Assembly: GCA_046756865.1 (NCBI GenBank)
Contig: JBHHXE010000094.1
Span: 1-8,735 of the forward strand
DNA: 8,735 nt
Direction: 5' to 3'
Source: DUAG01 sp046756865
Lineage (GTDB): Bacteria > Nitrospirota > Nitrospiria > SBBL01 > JAADHI01
Shown piece by piece: positions 6,831-8,735 of this stretch (position 1 is its first letter; each line of letters opens with the position of its first letter). The position numbers and the translations under genes are program-made. The notes under the pieces were generated by a model. That model was not told where the DNA came from, did no database searches, and was given only the letters and a program-made list of their open reading frames with translations.

Positions 6831-7211
6831 TTACCTCAGGTGTGCTTTTAATATCCCCGATCCCGAAATATCGGGATTGTCCTTGCCGAGTTTCAGTGCT
6901 TTTGCGAAGGATCTTGTTGCCGGGCCATGTTGACCCATCTTATCCAGGGCCAGGGCGAGATTGTAGTGGGCCTCAGCCAGATCCGGGTCTGAATTGATCG
7001 CACCCCGAAAGTGATCGGCCGCTTTTTTCCAATGTCCCTTGTTGTAATGTTTTATGCCTTCGGCATTATGCCCATCATCACGTGCGCCGGCCGGTGAGGC
7101 CAGGGCTGGAGCGGTTTTTGCGTGTGCCTGATCAAAGCCTGCTGAGAGCAAAATAAGAAACATCGAGACGGCTGCCACTGCACCAAATCCGATACAAGTT
7201 TTTCTTTTCAT
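6831..7211 (-). CDS. Small exported TPR-repeat protein
   Basis: ATG at 7211 is preceded by GGAGGAGATCAAGG, a strong ribosome site, and gives 126 residues. A frame running back to 7295 has no such signal and overlaps the promoter. The N-terminus is a signal peptide: MKRK, hydrophobic 7-25, probable cleavage after AHA (29-31). After a low-complexity Ala/Pro stretch come two tetratricopeptide repeats, about 48-81 (EGIKHYNKGHWKKAADHFRG) and 82-115 (AHYNLALALDKMGQHGPATR). A short tail DNPDISGSGILKAHLR closes the protein. It is probably a periplasmic protein-protein adaptor; no partner is indicated. It is transcribed alone and converges on hemY. Confidence 0.82.
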   Translation of the reverse strand: MKRKTCIGFGAVAAVSMFLILLSAGFDQAHAKTAPALASPAGARDDGHNAEGIKHYNKGHWKKAADHFRGAINSDPDLAEAHYNLALALDKMGQHGPATRSFAKALKLGKDNPDISGSGILKAHLR

Positions 7212-7281
7212 CCTTGATCTCCTCCAGGTTTTTAGGGTCTTTCGCCTCGCTTTATCCGCCAGTTTATCGTGTGTGAACTTC

Positions 7282-7325
7282 GTTATAGCGGACACGATCT
7301 TTAGTGTGTCTAGTCATTTAGACAC
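7282..7325 (-). promoter_or_regulatory. Probable TPR-gene promoter with a palindrome over its -35
   Basis: On the minus strand TATAAC (7287-7282) is a good -10. TAGACA (7312-7307) is a candidate -35, with a long 19-base spacer. The -35 lies within the perfect dyad GTGTCTA (7306-7312), six bases, TAGACAC (7319-7325), a size and symmetry typical of a dimeric repressor site. The predicted start near 7275 leaves a leader of about 64 bases. Confidence 0.4.
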
Positions 7326-7346
7326 CCCACCTTTTAAGGTTTACAC

Positions 7347-7552
7347 GAACTGCCCCAAAAGTTCAAGGAGGTGGCCTGACCCAAGATCAGCGATTGCTCT
7401 TGGGGTAAAGCGCATAAGTTGTCTAAAAGACAAGGCCAGAGGCCATAAGGGCGACGGAGGCGTACTCACCCGTACGGTGAGGAGACCTTTGGCCGATAAC
7501 GCAGTCTTTTCAGCCGAATCGGCGGTTTCTCATTCCGCAATCGCGGAATGAG
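7347..7552 (+). repeat. Hairpin-dense non-coding element (structured RNA or interspersed repeat)
   Basis: In order: GAACT 7347-7351 with AGTTC 7360-7364; CCCAAGA 7380-7386 with TCTTGGG 7398-7404; TTGTC 7419-7423 with GACAA 7429-7433; a long outer stem GGCCATAAGG 7441-7450 with CCTTTGGCC 7486-7494 (one bulge); GCCGA 7513-7517 with TCGGC 7519-7523; and CTCATTCCGC 7529-7538 with GCGGAATGAG 7543-7552. Inside the outer stem are two mutually exclusive hairpins: CGTAC 7461-7465 with GTACG 7472-7476, or CTCACC 7465-7470 with GGTGAG 7476-7481. A plus-strand reading frame crosses it (7273-7551) but has no ribosome site and overlaps the TPR promoter. The style resembles interspersed palindromic repeats of environmental genomes, but a cis-acting or free RNA is also possible. 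Confidence 0.5.
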
Positions 7553-7567
7553 GGTTGACTTTTTCTC
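7529..7567 (+). terminator. Terminator-like hairpin closing the structured element
   Basis: A perfect 10-bp stem with an AATC loop (7529-7552) is followed by GGTTGAC and then a T-rich stretch CTTTTTCTCT (7559-7568). The T-tract begins seven bases after the stem, longer than ideal, so efficiency is uncertain. It would insulate the downstream gene from rightward transcription of the element. Confidence 0.4.
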
Positions 7568-7585
7568 TGTAGATGATATATCTAC
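7555..7585 (+). promoter_or_regulatory. Sigma-70-type promoter with an operator-like palindrome over the -10
   Basis: TTGACT (7555-7560), 16 bases, TATATC (7577-7582). The -10 is embedded in the perfect dyad GTAGAT (7569-7574), five bases, ATCTAC (7580-7585). A repressor bound there would block polymerase. The predicted start, about 7589-7590, leaves only 3-4 bases before the ATG at 7593, so the message would be nearly leaderless, in keeping with the lack of a Shine-Dalgarno. Confidence 0.55.
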
Positions 7586-7592
7586 GGCTATC

Positions 7593-7901
7593 ATGAGTGG
7601 AAAAGTATCAAAAAAGGTCCTGCCTGTTATAGCCATCGCCGCCTTCTACCTCGGCATGGTCTTCTTGGGGGCACTTTGTGATTCAGGCAAGCTGTCCGGT
7701 CACCACAATCAGAAGCGGGGAATGCATCACTCCGTCTCTTGTCTTTTGGCCTGTGCCAACATCGTCACACAGGCAGGTGAATTCCCCACCCTCCCGTCCG
7801 TTCTTCCCGCTGTGGGAGTTCTCCTCCTATTACTGTCCCTGACTCGTCCCCAATCCCTCGCTTCAATCCTTCACAGCCGTGGTCCTCCGCAGACGCACTA
7901 A
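7593..7901 (+). CDS. Small His/Cys-rich membrane protein, first of a related pair
   Basis: I prefer ATG 7593 (102 residues) to the in-frame ATG 7548, which lies inside the terminator-like hairpin and upstream of the promoter. The product has a basic N-terminus (MSGKVSKK), a membrane helix or uncleaved signal at about 9-28, Cys29, then a short polar loop with His37, His38, His45, His46 and Cys50xxxCys54 (GMHHSVSCLLAC). A second hydrophobic segment (about 68-84) is followed by a tail ending SRGPPQTH. The clustered His and Cys are plausible metal ligands in the periplasm. The ending recalls small DUF2946-like proteins near copper genes, but that is a weak resemblance. I cannot assign a function. 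The layout is shared with the protein at 8067-8384. Confidence 0.6.
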   Translation: MSGKVSKKVLPVIAIAAFYLGMVFLGALCDSGKLSGHHNQKRGMHHSVSCLLACANIVTQAGEFPTLPSVLPAVGVLLLLLSLTRPQSLASILHSRGPPQTH

Positions 7902-7913
7902 GCTAAAACTTGT

Positions 7914-8041
7914 TTGTATCTTAGGCTTGCATGGGAAAGGAGTATTACTACCCCATCCCGGCTCGTTCCTGGAAAATGCTGTCTCTTGAGCTTCCTGTAG
8001 AGAGAGGTCTTCGGGAGAGGTCATTCCGCAAGCAAATACAA
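7914..8041. repeat. Interrupted inverted repeat framing the gap between the two small genes
   Basis: TTGTAT (7914-7919) pairs with ATACAA (8036-8041), and GCTTGC (7925-7930) with GCAAGC (8028-8033), separated by small internal loops. The pair encloses about 97 bases. It could fold as a long stem in the polycistronic RNA just before the second small gene. Confidence 0.3.
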
Positions 8042-8089
8042 GGTATTCCAACCAAACTTCGTGACGATGACGGAAAAAAAAGAGATTAA
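7931..8089 (+). CDS. Possible 52-residue ORF overlapping the start of the second small gene
   Basis: ATG at 7931 opens a frame of 52 codons ending at TAA 8087-8089. The product is very charged, starting MGKEYYYPIPARSWK and ending LRDDDGKKRD. It would overlap the 8067 gene by 23 bases in another frame, which could couple translation, and the 8067 gene lacks its own ribosome site. The ribosome site for 7931 is weak (TTAGG). I recognise no family; it may be chance. Confidence 0.2.
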   Translation: MGKEYYYPIPARSWKMLSLELPVERGLRERSFRKQIQGIPTKLRDDDGKKRD

Positions 8090-8384
8090 ACAAACGGCCC
8101 GGTTTCTCATTCTGATCTACCTTATTTCATCTGTATTCATGACAATCGGCATGGAGCACCATGCCCTCAAGCATGACCAGAGCATGAAACATAAGGCTGA
8201 ACATGCCACATTGACCTGCAACTGGCTGTGCACAGCTTTTGCCTTCGTCCATAGCCCGGATCAACAGACCAAAAATGGTTTTATTACAATTATTGCAAAG
8301 CTGAGTATTTTTGCCGAGCAGCTATCTCATGATCTCACTGTCCTCCCCCACAATGCCCGACCCCCTCCGTTATTTCTTTCGTAA
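8067..8384 (+). CDS. Small His/Cys-rich membrane protein, second of a related pair
   Basis: ATG 8067 gives 105 residues; GTG 8061 would add two. Neither has a clear ribosome site. The N-terminus is basic (MTEKKEIKQTAR), followed by a membrane helix at about 12-28. A His-rich loop follows (His31, His32, His36, His42, His46), then Cys51xxxCys55 (EHATLTCNWLC), an amphipathic or hydrophobic stretch at about 70-85, and a tail ending ARPPPLFLS. This is the same order as in the 7593 protein: helix, His cluster, CxxxC starting near residue 50, second hydrophobic stretch, Pro-Pro tail. I take the two as diverged relatives. A metal-binding periplasmic role is inferred from residues only. The coding frame runs without a stop to the TAA at 8382-8384. 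Confidence 0.6.
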   Translation: MTEKKEIKQTARFLILIYLISSVFMTIGMEHHALKHDQSMKHKAEHATLTCNWLCTAFAFVHSPDQQTKNGFITIIAKLSIFAEQLSHDLTVLPHNARPPPLFLS

Positions 8385-8574
8385 GGATATAAACTCAAAA
8401 GTCGTTCCATGTTAACACAGGATAGATGTGACCTATTGGTCGGATGGTGCCAACCCGCAACAGCGAAATAACCAGGAGATCTTCTCCTTGTTTGGTTGAG
8501 CGTTGTCCTTGGCCGGCCGGCCCGGTTCGCATCTGTAATTTTACGCTATCAATTTCACCGTGAAAGGAGTGGTT
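8385..8574 (+). promoter_or_regulatory. 190-base untranslated gap/leader before the exported protein
   Basis: No gene is seen. It contains the hairpin AGGAGA (8474-8479) with TCTCCT (8483-8488), extendable by AACC (8470-8473) with GGTT (8494-8497), and the palindrome GGCCGGCCGGCC (8511-8522 region). No promoter is convincing. It ends with a strong ribosome site AAAGGAG five to six bases before ATG 8575. A structured leader is possible. Confidence 0.3.
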
Positions 8575-8735
8575 ATGCGAGGAAAGTTCCTATCGATTAT
8601 AGTATGGACCATCACAGGCTTATGGTTTGCCCTGGCGGTCCCCCATGCGGGAGCCAGTTGCGGTTCCGCAAATTGTTTTCTGGTCACAGGTACTCAGGAA
8701 GGCATCTCTGCCCCGGGGCAGATGACGTTGGATAT
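8575..8735 (+). CDS. Exported Cys-containing protein, probably outer-membrane beta-barrel (runs off right edge)
   Basis: ATG 8575 follows AAAGGAG at ideal spacing, and 53 codons are visible. The N-terminus is a signal peptide: MRGK, hydrophobic about 5-22, likely cleavage after HAGA (24-27). The mature start SCGSANCFLVTGTQEG has two Cys (29 and 34), and then ISAPGQMTLD leads into what would be the first strand. My recollection is of predicted outer-membrane transporter-like proteins with a Cys-rich mature N-terminus, sometimes near metal genes, but so little is present that this is a guess. Its place after the two His/Cys membrane proteins, in the same direction, suggests a shared unit. Confidence 0.7.
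   Translation, partial: MRGKFLSIIVWTITGLWFALAVPHAGASCGSANCFLVTGTQEGISAPGQMTLD

Noticed and set aside
6859..6876. Hairpin ATCCCGA/TCGGGAT as terminator of the TPR gene
   Set aside because: It lies inside the coding sequence of the TPR protein (codons for DNPDISGS), with no U-tract.
7273..7551. A 92-codon plus-strand open frame
   Set aside because: It has no ribosome site, overlaps the TPR promoter region and consists largely of the hairpin-dense element; its peptide shows no domain.
8400..8560. Cobalamin riboswitch
   Set aside because: Only a GGTG...CCCGCAAC-like phrase is present; the other conserved B12 segments and the closing stem are not recognisable.
1..8735. tRNA, rRNA, CRISPR array, transposase or prophage genes
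   Set aside because: No matching structures, regularly spaced repeats or protein motifs were seen on either strand.

Overview
The window looks like chromosome from a flagellated Gram-negative (diderm) bacterium of moderate GC content. The signs are two chemoreceptor genes with flagellar sigma-28-type promoters, a lipoprotein protease, a periplasmic TPR protein and the start of a predicted outer-membrane protein. The gene mix (HemY-type porphyrinogen oxidase, DUF2064 glycosyltransferase, M48 lipoprotein, small His/Cys membrane proteins) would fit Nitrospirota or a deltaproteobacterium-like lineage. That is a low-confidence impression, not a measurement.

Layout. (1) 1-1096, minus: the first 365 residues of a dCache-HAMP chemoreceptor that runs off the left edge. 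(2) 1097-1523: a divergent intergenic region with a sigma-28-like promoter facing each way and a 17-bp inverted repeat between them. (3) 1524-3649, plus: a second chemoreceptor (helical periplasmic sensor, HAMP, PAS, methyl-accepting domain) broken by a -1 frameshift exactly before its second membrane helix. (4) 3684-4499 and 4602-5279, minus: an M48 zinc-protease lipoprotein and a DUF2064/TIGR04282 glycosyltransferase, separated by a GC-rich palindrome. (5) 5375-6808, plus: HemY-type protoporphyrinogen/coproporphyrinogen oxidase with a good sigma-70 promoter. It ends in a perfect 14-bp hairpin shared with the converging gene. (6) 6831-7211, minus: a small exported TPR protein. (7) 7212-7592: a non-coding stretch packed with hairpins, including two mutually exclusive stems and a terminator-like hairpin, followed by a promoter whose -10 lies inside a 17-bp palindrome. 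(8) 7593 to the right edge, plus: two small membrane proteins of about 100 residues sharing a His-cluster plus CxxxC design, then the start of a Cys-containing exported protein, probably an outer-membrane beta-barrel.

How the genes work together. The left third is chemotaxis: the two receptors appear to belong to the flagellar regulon. The middle is unrelated housekeeping (envelope proteolysis, sugar transfer, heme synthesis). The right end is the least familiar part. It is a regulated transcription unit of small His/Cys-rich membrane proteins ahead of an exported Cys-bearing protein, which I read as a candidate metal (possibly copper) handling or sensing unit. This reading rests on residue composition and gene order only.
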